16,574 nt of DNA from Sporomusa sp. (GCA_029256645.1 JAQSXM010000017.1:1-16574); one strand, 5' to 3'. Numbered from the stretch's first letter, positions 1 to 7,503 are shown. Numbers and translations: made by a program. The notes: generated by a model not told the origin, from the letters alone.

Positions 1-9
1 AACAACATC

Positions 10-15
10 AGGAGG
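10..15 (+). promoter_or_regulatory. Ribosome binding site of the TyrR-like regulator
   Basis: AGGAGG lies 8 bases before the ATG at 24 and fixes the start of the regulator. Its promoter must lie left of the window. Confidence 0.85.
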
Positions 16-23
16 CCTCTTAC

Positions 24-1583
24 ATGGATAACCTGCGTTTAAAAATATCCAACATTGACAGAGTCGGCCTTGTCCTTGATATTTCAAACGTGCTTGCGGC
101 CAGAAAAATCAATATCATCTCCATGGAGCTTGAAATTAATACGATTTATATTGAGATAGAACCACCCGATGATCTCAGCAAACAATATCTTGTCCATGAA
201 CTAAGCGCAATTGCCCTGGTTACTGCAGTAAACGAGATTAACCTCATGCCGCATCAGGAACGGGCTGAACAGCTTAACGCTGTTCTAACCTCTGTCAGTG
301 ACGGCATTATCGGGATTGATCTTGAAGGCCGCATTACTCAATACAATCCGGCTGCCGAGAAAATTGTCCGGTTGCCGGCAAGCGAGGTTATCGGGCAGCC
401 ATTTGCTGCTATATTTCCTGCCAACAGCCCCCTATTGGAGACTTTGCAATACGGAACGCGCTATAATAATCGTGAGATTGTTCTGGAAAAAACCAAAAGC
501 CATTATCTCTCAAGCGGGCGTCCCATCATTGATAATACCGGTCGCATCATTGGGGCAGTGGCTATTATCAAAGACATCAGCGCCGTCCGGGAACTGGTAT
601 ATACTGTTACAAGTCAATTAAAGATAACCTTTGATGAGATCCTATATACCAGTCAGTCAATGCAGCGGGTAATCACCCTGGCCAAGTCTATTGCCAGAGG
701 GGAGTCAACCGTACTCATCAGGGGCGAGACCGGTACAGGCAAGGAACTTATTGCCAGGGCTTTACATGCCGCCTCCCCCCGCAATAAAAAAACATTTGTG
801 CCACTGAACTGCGCCGCAATCCCTGATGCCCTCCTGGAAAGTGAGCTATTTGGTTATGAAGACGGCGCCTTTACCGGTGCTGCCAAAGGCGGCAAACCTG
901 GCTTATTTGAGTTTGCCAACACCGGTACCATTTTTTTGGACGAGATTGGGGAAATCCCATCACACCTGCAGGCTAAACTGCTGCGTGTGCTGCAGGAGGG
1001 AAAAGTCAGGCGTATCGGCAGCAGCAGGGAAATTCCTGTTGATGTACGCGTCCTGGCAGCTACCAACCGCAATCTGGAAAGCATGATTACTAAGGGTAGT
1101 TTCCGGGAAGACCTGTACTACCGGCTTAATGTAATTCCGTTATTTATCCCGCCACTCCGCGAACGGAAAGACGATATTCCGCTTCTGATTCAATTTTTTC
1201 TCAAACGCTGTGCTGTCAGCCTTCATAAAGAGACCGATACCATCAGCCAGGCAGCGCTGGCAAAGCTTACCGGCTACCATTGGCCTGGTAATATCCGCGA
1301 ACTGGAGAATGTTATCGAACGTGCTGTCACAATTGTCATCGGCAATATTATCCAGGCTGAGCATATTATCTTTGATCATGATTATACACCAACGATGCCG
1401 GCCATCCCTCAGGCTTGCAACCGGACACTTGAGGAGATTATTAACGAAGTTGAACATGATGTGCTTGTTAAGGCGATGGCTAAACACACTACTTCCCGTC
1501 AGCTGGGGGCTGTTTTAGGTCTATCCCATACAGCAGTACTCAAAAAGTTGCACAAATACGGGCTGTCATTAAAACGGAGCTGA
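24..1583 (+). CDS. TyrR-family sigma-54-dependent transcriptional activator (ACT-PAS-AAA+-HTH)
   Basis: This 519-residue protein is a bacterial enhancer-binding regulator. An ACT-like domain (about residues 1-70) probably senses an amino acid or related small ligand. A PAS domain follows (about 82-190). The AAA+ sigma-54 interaction domain (about 205-440) has Walker A GETGTGKE (234-241), the sigma-54 loop GAFTGA (281-286) and Walker B GTIFLDEIGE (301-310). A C-terminal helix-turn-helix (about 488-512) reads like that of TyrR. Length and domain order match TyrR, about 513 residues in E. coli. Unlike E. coli TyrR, which lacks GAFTGA and works with sigma-70, this copy should open sigma-54 promoters by ATP hydrolysis. 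It is the only plus-strand gene; its likely targets, often adjacent aromatic or branched-chain amino-acid metabolism genes, are not in view. The class is certain, the ligand and regulon unknown. Confidence 0.93.
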   Translation: MDNLRLKISNIDRVGLVLDISNVLAARKINIISMELEINTIYIEIEPPDDLSKQYLVHELSAIALVTAVNEINLMPHQERAEQLNAVLTSVSDGIIGIDLEGRITQYNPAAEKIVRLPASEVIGQPFAAIFPANSPLLETLQYGTRYNNREIVLEKTKSHYLSSGRPIIDNTGRIIGAVAIIKDISAVRELVYTVTSQLKITFDEILYTSQSMQRVITLAKSIARGESTVLIRGETGTGKELIARALHAASPRNKKTFVPLNCAAIPDALLESELFGYEDGAFTGAAKGGKPGLFEFANTGTIFLDEIGEIPSHLQAKLLRVLQEGKVRRIGSSREIPVDVRVLAATNRNLESMITKGSFREDLYYRLNVIPLFIPPLRERKDDIPLLIQFFLKRCAVSLHKETDTISQAALAKLTGYHWPGNIRELENVIERAVTIVIGNIIQAEHIIFDHDYTPTMPAIPQACNRTLEEIINEVEHDVLVKAMAKHTTSRQLGAVLGLSHTAVLKKLHKYGLSLKRS

Positions 1584-1590
1584 AATTAAA

Positions 1591-1625
1591 AAGCAGCAGT
1601 TCTTCACACTGAAGAACTGCTGCTT
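1591..1625. terminator. Bidirectional intrinsic terminator between convergent genes
   Basis: A perfect 16-bp stem (1591-1606 with 1610-1625) closes a 3-base CAC loop. A T-rich tract follows on the plus strand (1631-1640) and an AT-rich tract follows on the minus strand. It lies between the stops of the convergent regulator and GerMN genes and probably ends both transcripts. Confidence 0.9.
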
Positions 1626-1630
1626 GCTTA

Positions 1631-2206
1631 TTACTTTTTTATAATCTTTTCTGACCGGCTTAGCGGCTCACTGGTATCCATATGGCCTGATATTGTGTCA
1701 ATCTTTTTGCCGTCAACCAGAATCTGTACCTTGTGAATATCGGGAAACTGGGTAAGCGTATTGACAATAGCGCCTACCAGCAACGTTTCACTGGTCGAAC
1801 CGCCCACATTCTTTTTAATCAATTTATCGTCAAAGTCCACATAGGCAATATGGTCCTTAACTGTCAGATTCTTCACTTTAGCGCCAGCAGGCATAACACT
1901 GACAAGCGCCGGGTTTTGTGTTCCGGCCTGGAGAAGCTCGATAGCAGTACGGGCCGGTTGGCTGTTGACAGGCACTTTATGAGTTTCAGGCACAAGAAAC
2001 ATAGCATCCTTAGTCGCATGATAAACAACAAGCTGCATAGTCCGTTCCGGATTGGAAGCCGTATTGGGCTGCTGCGATTGTTCTGTTGCTTTCTCTGGTG
2101 CCCCGGGTGCTGTCGGATTAACAGGCGCCGCACCGTCACACCCTGCAATCAAAAACGCTAAAGTCAGCAAGAAGGCCATTATAAGCAATCTCAAGTTTTT
2201 TTTCAT
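1631..2206 (-). CDS. GerMN-domain lipoprotein
   Basis: Read from the ATG at 2206, this is a 191-residue exported lipoprotein. It has a short basic N-terminus, a hydrophobic stretch and the lipobox LIAGC, with the lipidated cysteine at residue 23. A Pro/Ala/Gln-rich linker (about 25-55) follows, then one GerMN (sporulation/germination) domain to near the end. The ATG is preferred over the in-frame GTG at 2215 because that GTG overlaps the GAGGTGG ribosome binding site. In Bacillus, GerM is a sigma-E-controlled lipoprotein needed for sporulation, acting with SpoIIQ, and carries two GerMN repeats; this protein has one, so it is related rather than orthologous. It starts 13 bases after the stop of the amidase gene and is almost surely co-transcribed with it, which suggests a shared role at the peptidoglycan. 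Exact function unknown. Confidence 0.85.
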   Translation of the reverse strand: MKKNLRLLIMAFLLTLAFLIAGCDGAAPVNPTAPGAPEKATEQSQQPNTASNPERTMQLVVYHATKDAMFLVPETHKVPVNSQPARTAIELLQAGTQNPALVSVMPAGAKVKNLTVKDHIAYVDFDDKLIKKNVGGSTSETLLVGAIVNTLTQFPDIHKVQILVDGKKIDTISGHMDTSEPLSRSEKIIKK

Positions 2207-2219
2207 AGTACCCACCTCT

Positions 2220-3353
2220 TTAGTTTAGCTTGGCAGCCTGGTCAAAAAACCGTTCCAGCCCCCGTACTATTCCTAGAGACATTTTCTGCTGAAAATCGGG
2301 TGAACCCAGGAGTTTTTCCTCAGCCGGATTAGAAATAAACGCCATTTCAATCAGCGCCGCCGGCATCCGGGTCCGCTTAATCACATAGAAGTTGGCCGGA
2401 TTAGTCCGACGATCCTGCAGTTTTCCCGCCTCAACCAGACTTGTTTGCAAGGCTTGTGCCAACATAGCATCATACTGTGTTTTCTGATAATAGTACGTAG
2501 ACGTGCCGCCTACAGACCGGTCTGTAAAGGCATTCATATGAATGCTCAGAAATACGTCAGCTTTACGACTATTGGCAGCTGTCGAACGCGCTTTAAGCTC
2601 CTCAACAGCTGATGCGTTAGGGCCGAAAACATCACGGTCATCCTGACGCGTCATAACTACCTTGGCCCCCGCTTTCTCCAGCAGCGTCCGTACCCGCTGG
2701 GCGATAGCCAGGGTTGCCGTCTTTTCCATATACTGACTGGGACCAATAGCCCCTGGATCACTGCCGCCATGGCCGGGGTCAATGGCAATTACCTTGTCCT
2801 TTAAACCGGTTGTAAAAGAAAAATCCGGCAATGGCACAGGCTTATTTACATCAACAACAACCCGGAAAGGCTTGTTAGCCTTGGCGTCGCTGGGCAGGGT
2901 AAATACCCGGTAATCGGTATCCTCAACCATAATTGGCAGGTCAAAAATTACTTTAGTATCCTGACCACTGGCCGCAAAACTTACCTTCTCGATAACTTTT
3001 CCGTCAAAGGTAAGATCTTTAATCGCTTTGCCCGGTGTTGTCCCTTTTATAGTCACACTAAGACGCGGCGTTGGCCCGGAAATAACAACTCCACTCGCTT
3101 CAACAGGGCCGGATACATCCATTACCATCCTCATCATCGCAGAACCTGTAAGGGCTTCGGTATGGTTAGCCCACCGAACCTGACTAAGCTCCGGCTGACG
3201 GCTAATTCTACGAGTTTCGATTGTTTTACCGGAAGTTACTTTCGGCAAACTAATAACAGGCTTAGCTTCCGGAGCAGTGTCCGGAGCGGCATATACACCT
3301 GTCCAGGAAACCAGAAACAGGACAAGCAGAAACATCAACGCTATCTTTCGCAA
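2220..3353 (-). CDS. AMIN-domain N-acetylmuramoyl-L-alanine amidase (Amidase_3, AmiC-like)
   Basis: This 377-residue secreted zinc enzyme cuts the amide bond between N-acetylmuramic acid and the stem peptide of peptidoglycan. Residues 1-22 are a Sec signal peptide. An AMIN domain (about 58-170) should target it to the wall. The Amidase_3 catalytic domain spans about 187-372. Expected zinc ligands are H195 (in DPGHGG), E210 (in MEKT) and H272 (in SIHMNAF), and the catalytic glutamate is E336 (in LIEMAF); all are present. The start is TTG, supported by GGAGGTG 6 bases upstream; the first ATG would remove part of the signal peptide. It is followed directly by the GerMN lipoprotein. A sigma-E-like promoter candidate lies about 95-125 bases upstream. 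A role in division (AmiC type, common in diderms) or in sporulation (CwlD type, which lacks AMIN) are both possible. Confidence 0.92.
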   Translation of the reverse strand: MRKIALMFLLVLFLVSWTGVYAAPDTAPEAKPVISLPKVTSGKTIETRRISRQPELSQVRWANHTEALTGSAMMRMVMDVSGPVEASGVVISGPTPRLSVTIKGTTPGKAIKDLTFDGKVIEKVSFAASGQDTKVIFDLPIMVEDTDYRVFTLPSDAKANKPFRVVVDVNKPVPLPDFSFTTGLKDKVIAIDPGHGGSDPGAIGPSQYMEKTATLAIAQRVRTLLEKAGAKVVMTRQDDRDVFGPNASAVEELKARSTAANSRKADVFLSIHMNAFTDRSVGGTSTYYYQKTQYDAMLAQALQTSLVEAGKLQDRRTNPANFYVIKRTRMPAALIEMAFISNPAEEKLLGSPDFQQKMSLGIVRGLERFFDQAAKLN

Positions 3354-3448
3354 TCAAGGCACCTCCAAACCGCGAAGTGTCCTGTTAATATTCGTGCTCT
3401 TTGTCAAAATTCCTGCAGGACTTAAGTCTTATTTTCTAAAAAAAATAC

Positions 3449-3477
3449 AATATATGCCCTGAACCTGTAAAGTATTC
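3449..3477 (-). promoter_or_regulatory. Candidate sigma-E-type sporulation promoter of the amidase/GerMN operon
   Basis: On the minus strand, GAATACT (3471-3477) and CATATATT (3449-3456) are separated by exactly 14 bases. The Bacillus sigma-E pattern is KMATATT-N14-CATACAHT, so 13 of 15 positions agree with the usual spacing. Transcription would start near 3440, giving a leader of about 90 bases before the TTG at 3353. Short AT-rich motifs can match by chance, so this is a candidate only, but the downstream gene content fits. Confidence 0.45.
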
Positions 3478-3487
3478 GTGCTGCCGG

Positions 3488-3715
3488 TTATTTATTGTTG
3501 TCCTGCTGTCGAATAATCTGCTCAAATAGTGCATCAGCCTCAGCCTGTGCCTGTTTTGTGGCCTCAACATCCACAGTTACCTGTATCGAGAGAATATCGC
3601 CTTCTTTCGTTTCCGGCAACAGCTCCCGGGGCCAGTTGACGCCAGTCTCGCTGGCACCTACTAATAACACTGCTTTGCTTCCCTCAAACCGGTCAATAAC
3701 GGCTTTTATTTCCAT
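3488..3715 (-). CDS. DUF3006 small protein
   Basis: This is a 75-residue soluble acidic protein of the DUF3006 family, with the typical opening KAVIDRFEG, a central NWPRELLPE segment, and a charged helical C-terminus (about 48-75). Members of this family are often encoded beside secreted metallo-beta-lactamase-fold proteins, as here: the gene begins 6 bases after the stop of the MBL lipoprotein gene, with AAAGGAG about 12 bases before the ATG. No signal peptide is visible, so it is probably cytoplasmic. The fold is probably a small beta-barrel, but that is inference. Its biochemical role is unknown, and co-transcription with the MBL gene is the only functional clue. Confidence 0.82.
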   Translation of the reverse strand: MEIKAVIDRFEGSKAVLLVGASETGVNWPRELLPETKEGDILSIQVTVDVEATKQAQAEADALFEQIIRQQDNNK

Positions 3716-3721
3716 AACAGT

Positions 3722-4627
3722 TTATCGCTCCTTTGTAATAGAATATGTTTTCCCATCACTCGTAACAGTCAGGGTCCCGTCAGTGTCAGTACGGTATACC
3801 TTCATTTTTTTATCATTGTATTTTTTTAAGGTTATTGGATGCGGATGGTGATACTCATTGTCGGCCCCCAGCGAGATGAGTGCCGCCTCAGGACTCACCG
3901 CCTGCAAAAACGGTAGTGACGAGGATGTTTTACTGCCATGATGACCGCTTTTCAGCAATGTGCTCTTAAGGCCGGCCGCGCCCTTTTTAAGCATCCGCTC
4001 TTCAGACTCTTTTTCAGCATCGCCGGTCATCAGCATTGAGAAATTACCATATACCAGTTTAGCCACAATCGAGTTATTGTTTAAATCAGGTTCAGAGCCG
4101 CCAATGAACGGCTGCTCCGGTGCCAGAACGCTCAGGACCGCTTCATTGCCTAATTCGATCGTTGTCCCGGCAGTAACCACAGTAAAAGGAATCTTCTTTT
4201 TATTGATTTGTGTCAAATATTGTTTGTATAGGTTTGAGGTTGTTTTCTGCCCGCTGTCATATACCTGCCTGACGGTAAAGTTTGCAAATACAGCAGCTGC
4301 ACCGCCGATATGGTCGGCATGCGGGTGGGTAATAATAAGTTTATCCACAGTAGTAATTCCCTGACTTTTCAGCATACTGACCAGCTTGTCCCTGGCCGGA
4401 ACATCACCGGTATCAATAAGCACCACCTGATCATTGGTGCGAATAAGGATGGCATCTCCCTGACCGACATCAAGCACCTTAACAGTGAGCGGTGCGCCGC
4501 TGACAACAGCCGGTAGCTTGCCACCTGGCTGGGAGGTTATTCCTGCGCTGCCACAACCAGTCGCAAAGATAACTGAAAACAAGGTCACAGCAATGACAAG
4601 CCATGACCACTTGCGTGTTAGTTTCAT
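3722..4627 (-). CDS. ComEC-C-terminal-like metallo-beta-lactamase-fold lipoprotein
   Basis: This 301-residue lipoprotein has an N-terminal signal and lipobox FATGC, with C25 as the expected lipidated residue. The rest is one metallo-beta-lactamase domain of the ComEC/Rec2 C-terminal type. It shows VLDVGQGDA (51-59), the metal motif THPHADHIGG (100-109, with H101, H103, D105, H106), TGDAE (201-205, D203 as bridging ligand) and SGHHGS (228-233). Length is usual for stand-alone members. It lacks the ComEC membrane channel, so it is an extracytoplasmic hydrolase, plausibly a phosphodiesterase or nuclease; the substrate cannot be read from sequence. GAGGAG sits 9 bases before the ATG. It is separated from mazF upstream by a terminator, so it begins its own unit with DUF3006. 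No convincing promoter was found in the roughly 65 bases upstream. Confidence 0.9.
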   Translation of the reverse strand: MKLTRKWSWLVIAVTLFSVIFATGCGSAGITSQPGGKLPAVVSGAPLTVKVLDVGQGDAILIRTNDQVVLIDTGDVPARDKLVSMLKSQGITTVDKLIITHPHADHIGGAAAVFANFTVRQVYDSGQKTTSNLYKQYLTQINKKKIPFTVVTAGTTIELGNEAVLSVLAPEQPFIGGSEPDLNNNSIVAKLVYGNFSMLMTGDAEKESEERMLKKGAAGLKSTLLKSGHHGSKTSSSLPFLQAVSPEAALISLGADNEYHHPHPITLKKYNDKKMKVYRTDTDGTLTVTSDGKTYSITKER

Positions 4628-4693
4628 TAAATTCTCTCCTCATATGTAAATCCTGGCAACTCTATGTATCGCTGCTTTTTACAGCCCGCAAAC

Positions 4694-4717
4694 TAAAAAT
4701 AGGCAGTTTCCCGCCTA
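4694..4717 (-). terminator. Intrinsic terminator of mazEF
   Basis: On the minus strand a 7-bp stem (4711-4717 with 4700-4706, one G-U pair) closes a GAAA tetraloop and runs straight into five T residues (4695-4699). It lies 10 bases after the mazF stop. Confidence 0.85.
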
Positions 4718-4726
4718 CACCTAGCC

Positions 4727-5077
4727 CTACAACTGAACCAAGCCAATACTAATCCGTATCGCCTCGTCCACCCTATTCATAATTTCTTCGCTTAAATGCG
4801 TTACCTTTTCCCTAAGACGCCGCTTATCAATAGTCCGGAGCTGCTCCAGCAACACAACCGAATCTTTTTCAAGATTATACTGACTGGCGTTTACTTCAAC
4901 ATGTGTGGGCAGTTTAGCCTTGGAAATCTGCGACGTAATCGCCGCCACAATAACCGTTGGGCTATACTTGTTCCCGACATCATTTTGAATGACCAGAACC
5001 GGCCGGTGGCCCCCCTGTTCTGATCCGACCACAGGACTCAAATTAGCGTAATAAATATCTCCGCGCTTGACAATCAT
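4727..5077 (-). CDS. mazF: MazF/EndoA-type mRNA endoribonuclease toxin
   Basis: This 116-residue protein is a PemK/MazF toxin closely matching Bacillus EndoA (NdoA). The opening [19 protein letters not shown] and the blocks RPVLVIQND and VAAITSQ are diagnostic. R25 and T48 line up with the catalytic residues of Bacillus MazF. Enzymes of this subfamily cut single-stranded mRNA, with UACAU as the site in Bacillus, and arrest growth until neutralised by MazE. The length is normal and no key residue is missing, so it should be active. It starts 2 bases after the mazE stop, so translation is coupled. Like Bacillus ndoA this is a chromosomal housekeeping-type copy; in Bacillus the pair follows alr, while here it follows acpS-nnr and no alr is seen. 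Confidence 0.95.
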   Translation of the reverse strand: MIVKRGDIYYANLSPVVGSEQGGHRPVLVIQNDVGNKYSPTVIVAAITSQISKAKLPTHVEVNASQYNLEKDSVVLLEQLRTIDKRRLREKVTHLSEEIMNRVDEAIRISIGLVQL

Positions 5078-5079
5078 CG

Positions 5080-5355
5080 CTATTCACGCTCCGCCAGCAG
5101 GCCAGGCATCAGTTCAAATGTGTCAATATCAGCCAATAAGCCTTCCTCGGCTAATGCCAGATTAATGACTGCCATTTCCTGATAACCTTTTTTCATCATA
5201 TCCCGTACAGCTTTTCTCTTGCGTTCTTCTATATAAAGACGCATGGCTTCTCTGACAAACTGACTTCTGCTCAATTTGTCCATAGCTATTATGCCGTCTA
5301 CTTCCTGTAACAATGCATTAGGAATACTTATCATGATTCGCCGTAACTCTGCCAC
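5080..5355 (-). CDS. mazE: MazE/EndoAI-type ribbon-helix-helix antitoxin
   Basis: Read from the GTG at 5355 this is a 91-residue antitoxin, close to the 93 residues of Bacillus EndoAI. An N-terminal ribbon-helix-helix DNA-binding part begins at [16 protein letters not shown] and continues through [10 protein letters not shown]. It is followed by a charged helix and by [20 protein letters not shown], the stretch matching the MazF-binding region of EndoAI. The GTG start is chosen because GGGGGTGA, nearly a perfect Shine-Dalgarno, lies 7 bases upstream. The in-frame ATG at 5382 has no ribosome site and would lie only about 10 bases after the expected transcription start. MazE should bind MazF and may repress its own consensus promoter. 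It is immediately upstream of mazF. Confidence 0.92.
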   Translation of the reverse strand: MAELRRIMISIPNALLQEVDGIIAMDKLSRSQFVREAMRLYIEERKRKAVRDMMKKGYQEMAVINLALAEEGLLADIDTFELMPGLLAERE

Positions 5356-5398
5356 ACCTTCACCCCCGCCAGTATGGAGCATATTAAAAGATATTATT

Positions 5399-5428
5399 AT
5401 TATATAAGCAGTTATATACCACTGTCAA
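5399..5428 (-). promoter_or_regulatory. Consensus sigma-A promoter of mazEF
   Basis: On the minus strand a perfect TTGACA (-35, 5423-5428) and a perfect TATAAT (-10, 5399-5404) are spaced 18 bases apart. The start would be near 5392, giving a leader of about 37 bases to the GTG of mazE. The AT-rich inverted and repeated TAT/ATA steps here could hold a MazE operator, but no clear palindrome was assigned. Confidence 0.8.
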
Positions 5429-5442
5429 CTTTTTTATATACT

Positions 5443-6993
5443 TTAATAGCCTTTTATGCCGTACAATGCTGCTGGAACAGCTTTAATCAGATCTGTCGCA
5501 GCCATCCCGACCATACCGGCTGCTGCTGCAACATCACCAGCCAAGCCGTGAACATACACGCCTGCTACTGCTGCATCATGGCTGGAAAGCCCTTGGGCAA
5601 TCAGGCCTGCAATGATGCCTGTAAGGGCGTCACCGGTTCCACCTGTGGCCATCCCTGCATTACCACTAGTATTAATATATACTTCTCCATCCGGAAAAGC
5701 AACAACTGTCCGGGCCCCTTTGAGCACAACAATGCTGCCCCATTCGCCTGCAGCCTGCCGGGCCACCCTCACCCGGTCTGCGTTTACAGCCTCGATAGAG
5801 AGACCGGTTAGCCGCGCCATCTCACCGGGGTGTGGCGTTAATACCGGTAATGCGCTACAGTCAACTAGAATATCTGTATAGCCAACCAGCGCATTTAGCG
5901 CATCTGCATCAATGACCAGCGGGCATTCGGCAGCAGCAACAACTGCGCGGACCGCAGCCAATGTCTCCTCCTGGCCGCCAAGCCCGGGCCCAATTGCCAA
6001 TACATCATTGCCTGACGCCAGCTCGATAATCTCCGGCACAGCCCCCTGGCCAATAGCGCCTGCCAGGGTTTCAGCAAGCGGTTTTGTCATGATCTCGGTC
6101 AGCTTAACTGCTAATATATCCTGCAGGCTTGCCGGGGCAGCCAGCGTAATCAAGCCTGCTCCGACGCGCAGCGCGCCCTCGGCAGCCATAGCCGCAGCCC
6201 CGCTCAAACCACGCGAACCGGCCACAACAGCCAGCCGGCCGCTCATGCCTTTATGGGCTGCCGGGCTGCGCCTGGGTAATATTTTACCGATCATATCTGC
6301 CATTATGATATTTTGCTTAATATCCTGCCCGGCCACAATGGCCGTCGGTATGCCAATATCTGCCACTGTGAGCTCACCCGCGTACTCAGCACCCGGATAC
6401 AAAAACAACCCCGGTTTTGGCAGACCCAACGTCACTGTATGGGTTGCACGTACAGCCTTGCCGTAAATCCGTCCGGTATCCGCATCCACACCGGACGGGA
6501 TATCTACTGCAACCACCAGTTTGCCGGCAGCATTAATAATATCAATAAGCTGAGCCATGTCACCACTAATTTCGCCGCGGAAACCAGTACCTAAGAGTGC
6601 ATCCACCAGGCAGTCGGCAAAGGTAGCTGTAACCTTTACCTTGTCCCACACCCGCTCATTATTAATCTCAATAATATCAATACCCATGAGCTCAATAATG
6701 TCAAGATTAACCCTGGCATCACCGCTCACAGCTTCTTTTTCGCCAAGTAAAAAGACCTTAACCTTGCCCCCCTGGTTGGCAATATGTCTGGCAATCACAT
6801 AACCATCACCGCCATTATTGCCTTTGCCGGCTAGAATACAGAATTTCTGCTCAGACAGCGGTTCCATGATTGTCTCCAGATGGCGTACTACCGCCACCCC
6901 GGCATTCTCCATCAATACCGCACCAGGAATACCATAATCATTAATTGCAATCCCGTCAATCCCGCGCATTTCACTAGCTGTTGCTGCTTTCAT
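5443..6993 (-). CDS. nnr: Bifunctional NAD(P)H-hydrate epimerase / ADP-dependent dehydratase
   Basis: Nnr repairs damaged NADHX and NADPHX: the N-terminal domain interconverts R and S hydrates, and the C-terminal domain dehydrates the S form using ADP. Numbering from the GTG at 6996 (517 residues), the YjeF_N domain (about 1-215) shows GKGNNGGDG (58-66), VDALLGTG and VDIPSGVDADTG. The ribokinase-like domain (about 235-515) shows AHKG, GPGLG (336-340) and TGGTGD (451-456), with D456 the expected catalytic residue. I place the start at the adjacent ATG (6993), which overlaps the acpS stop as TGATG, with GGGAGG 9 bases upstream. The GTG one codon earlier is possible and would leave a 4-base overlap. 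Both domains are complete, as in most bacterial fusions. It is translationally coupled to acpS. No terminator is evident after it; the mazE promoter lies in the short gap downstream. Confidence 0.95.
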   Translation of the reverse strand: MKAATASEMRGIDGIAINDYGIPGAVLMENAGVAVVRHLETIMEPLSEQKFCILAGKGNNGGDGYVIARHIANQGGKVKVFLLGEKEAVSGDARVNLDIIELMGIDIIEINNERVWDKVKVTATFADCLVDALLGTGFRGEISGDMAQLIDIINAAGKLVVAVDIPSGVDADTGRIYGKAVRATHTVTLGLPKPGLFLYPGAEYAGELTVADIGIPTAIVAGQDIKQNIIMADMIGKILPRRSPAAHKGMSGRLAVVAGSRGLSGAAAMAAEGALRVGAGLITLAAPASLQDILAVKLTEIMTKPLAETLAGAIGQGAVPEIIELASGNDVLAIGPGLGGQEETLAAVRAVVAAAECPLVIDADALNALVGYTDILVDCSALPVLTPHPGEMARLTGLSIEAVNADRVRVARQAAGEWGSIVVLKGARTVVAFPDGEVYINTSGNAGMATGGTGDALTGIIAGLIAQGLSSHDAAVAGVYVHGLAGDVAAAAGMVGMAATDLIKAVPAALYGIKGY

Positions 6994-7373
6994 CACTTTC
7001 CGCCTCCCTCTAAAACGGCCTGAGCTGCCGCATATTCCCGCGCATGCGTCAGAGAAATATGGATAGCTGTGACACCAAGCTCCCCTGCCTGCACAGCAAA
7101 ACTGCCGTGCAGGACAATGCTTGGTTTGCCCCTGCCGTCGATTACAACCTCAATATCTTTGATCTGTCCGCCTGCAAAACCGCTGCCAAACGCCTTGGAC
7201 ACTGCCTCCTTTGCCGCAAAGCGTGCAGCAAAGGAAGCTGCCTGCTGGACACCCCGGCTGCGGCAATAGGCTGTTTCACTAACCGTAAACACCCGCAGTA
7301 TAAACGCCTCCCGCTCAACAGCCGCTTTAATCCTGTTTATCTCAACAATGTCAATACCAATGCCAATAATCAC
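6993..7373 (-). CDS. acpS: Holo-[acyl-carrier-protein] synthase
   Basis: AcpS transfers 4'-phosphopantetheine from CoA to a serine of acyl carrier protein, making it competent for fatty-acid synthesis. From the GTG at 7373 the protein has 126 residues and opens MIIGIGIDIVEI, matching the usual family N-terminus (MIYGIGLDI in Bacillus). The conserved metal-binding residues are D8 in GIGIDI and E56 in FAAKEAVSKAFG. The C-terminal block SLTHAREYAAA is also typical. The GTG is chosen over the in-frame ATG at 7388 for the family fit and for AAGGTGA just upstream; the ATG has no suitably placed ribosome site. It heads an acpS-nnr unit, a very common pairing. A TATAAT on the minus strand at 7416-7421 may be its -10, but no good -35 goes with it. 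Confidence 0.94.
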   Translation of the reverse strand: MIIGIGIDIVEINRIKAAVEREAFILRVFTVSETAYCRSRGVQQAASFAARFAAKEAVSKAFGSGFAGGQIKDIEVVIDGRGKPSIVLHGSFAVQAGELGVTAIHISLTHAREYAAAQAVLEGGGK

Positions 7374-7437
7374 TGTTTCACCTTCCATAAATTTACAGAT
7401 ATAACTCCAAGGTTAATTATATACCAAAATTAACAAT

Positions 7438-7463
7438 AAAAAAACTAGGCTTTTCACCTAGTT
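7438..7463 (-). terminator. Intrinsic terminator of the gtrA-glycosyltransferase unit
   Basis: A perfect 7-bp stem (7457-7463 with 7443-7449) and a 7-base loop are followed on the minus strand by a run of T residues reaching about 7438. It lies 41 bases after the glycosyltransferase stop and just upstream of acpS, whose promoter must sit next to it. Confidence 0.85.
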
Positions 7464-7503
7464 GCAAATAAAAATTCCCGGACATGCTATCTATGATACC
7501 TGC

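Noticed and set aside
5912..6466. 184-codon open frame on the plus strand within nnr
   Set aside because: It is antisense to the well-supported kinase and epimerase domains; its Ala/Pro/Ser-rich translation is typical of a shadow frame.
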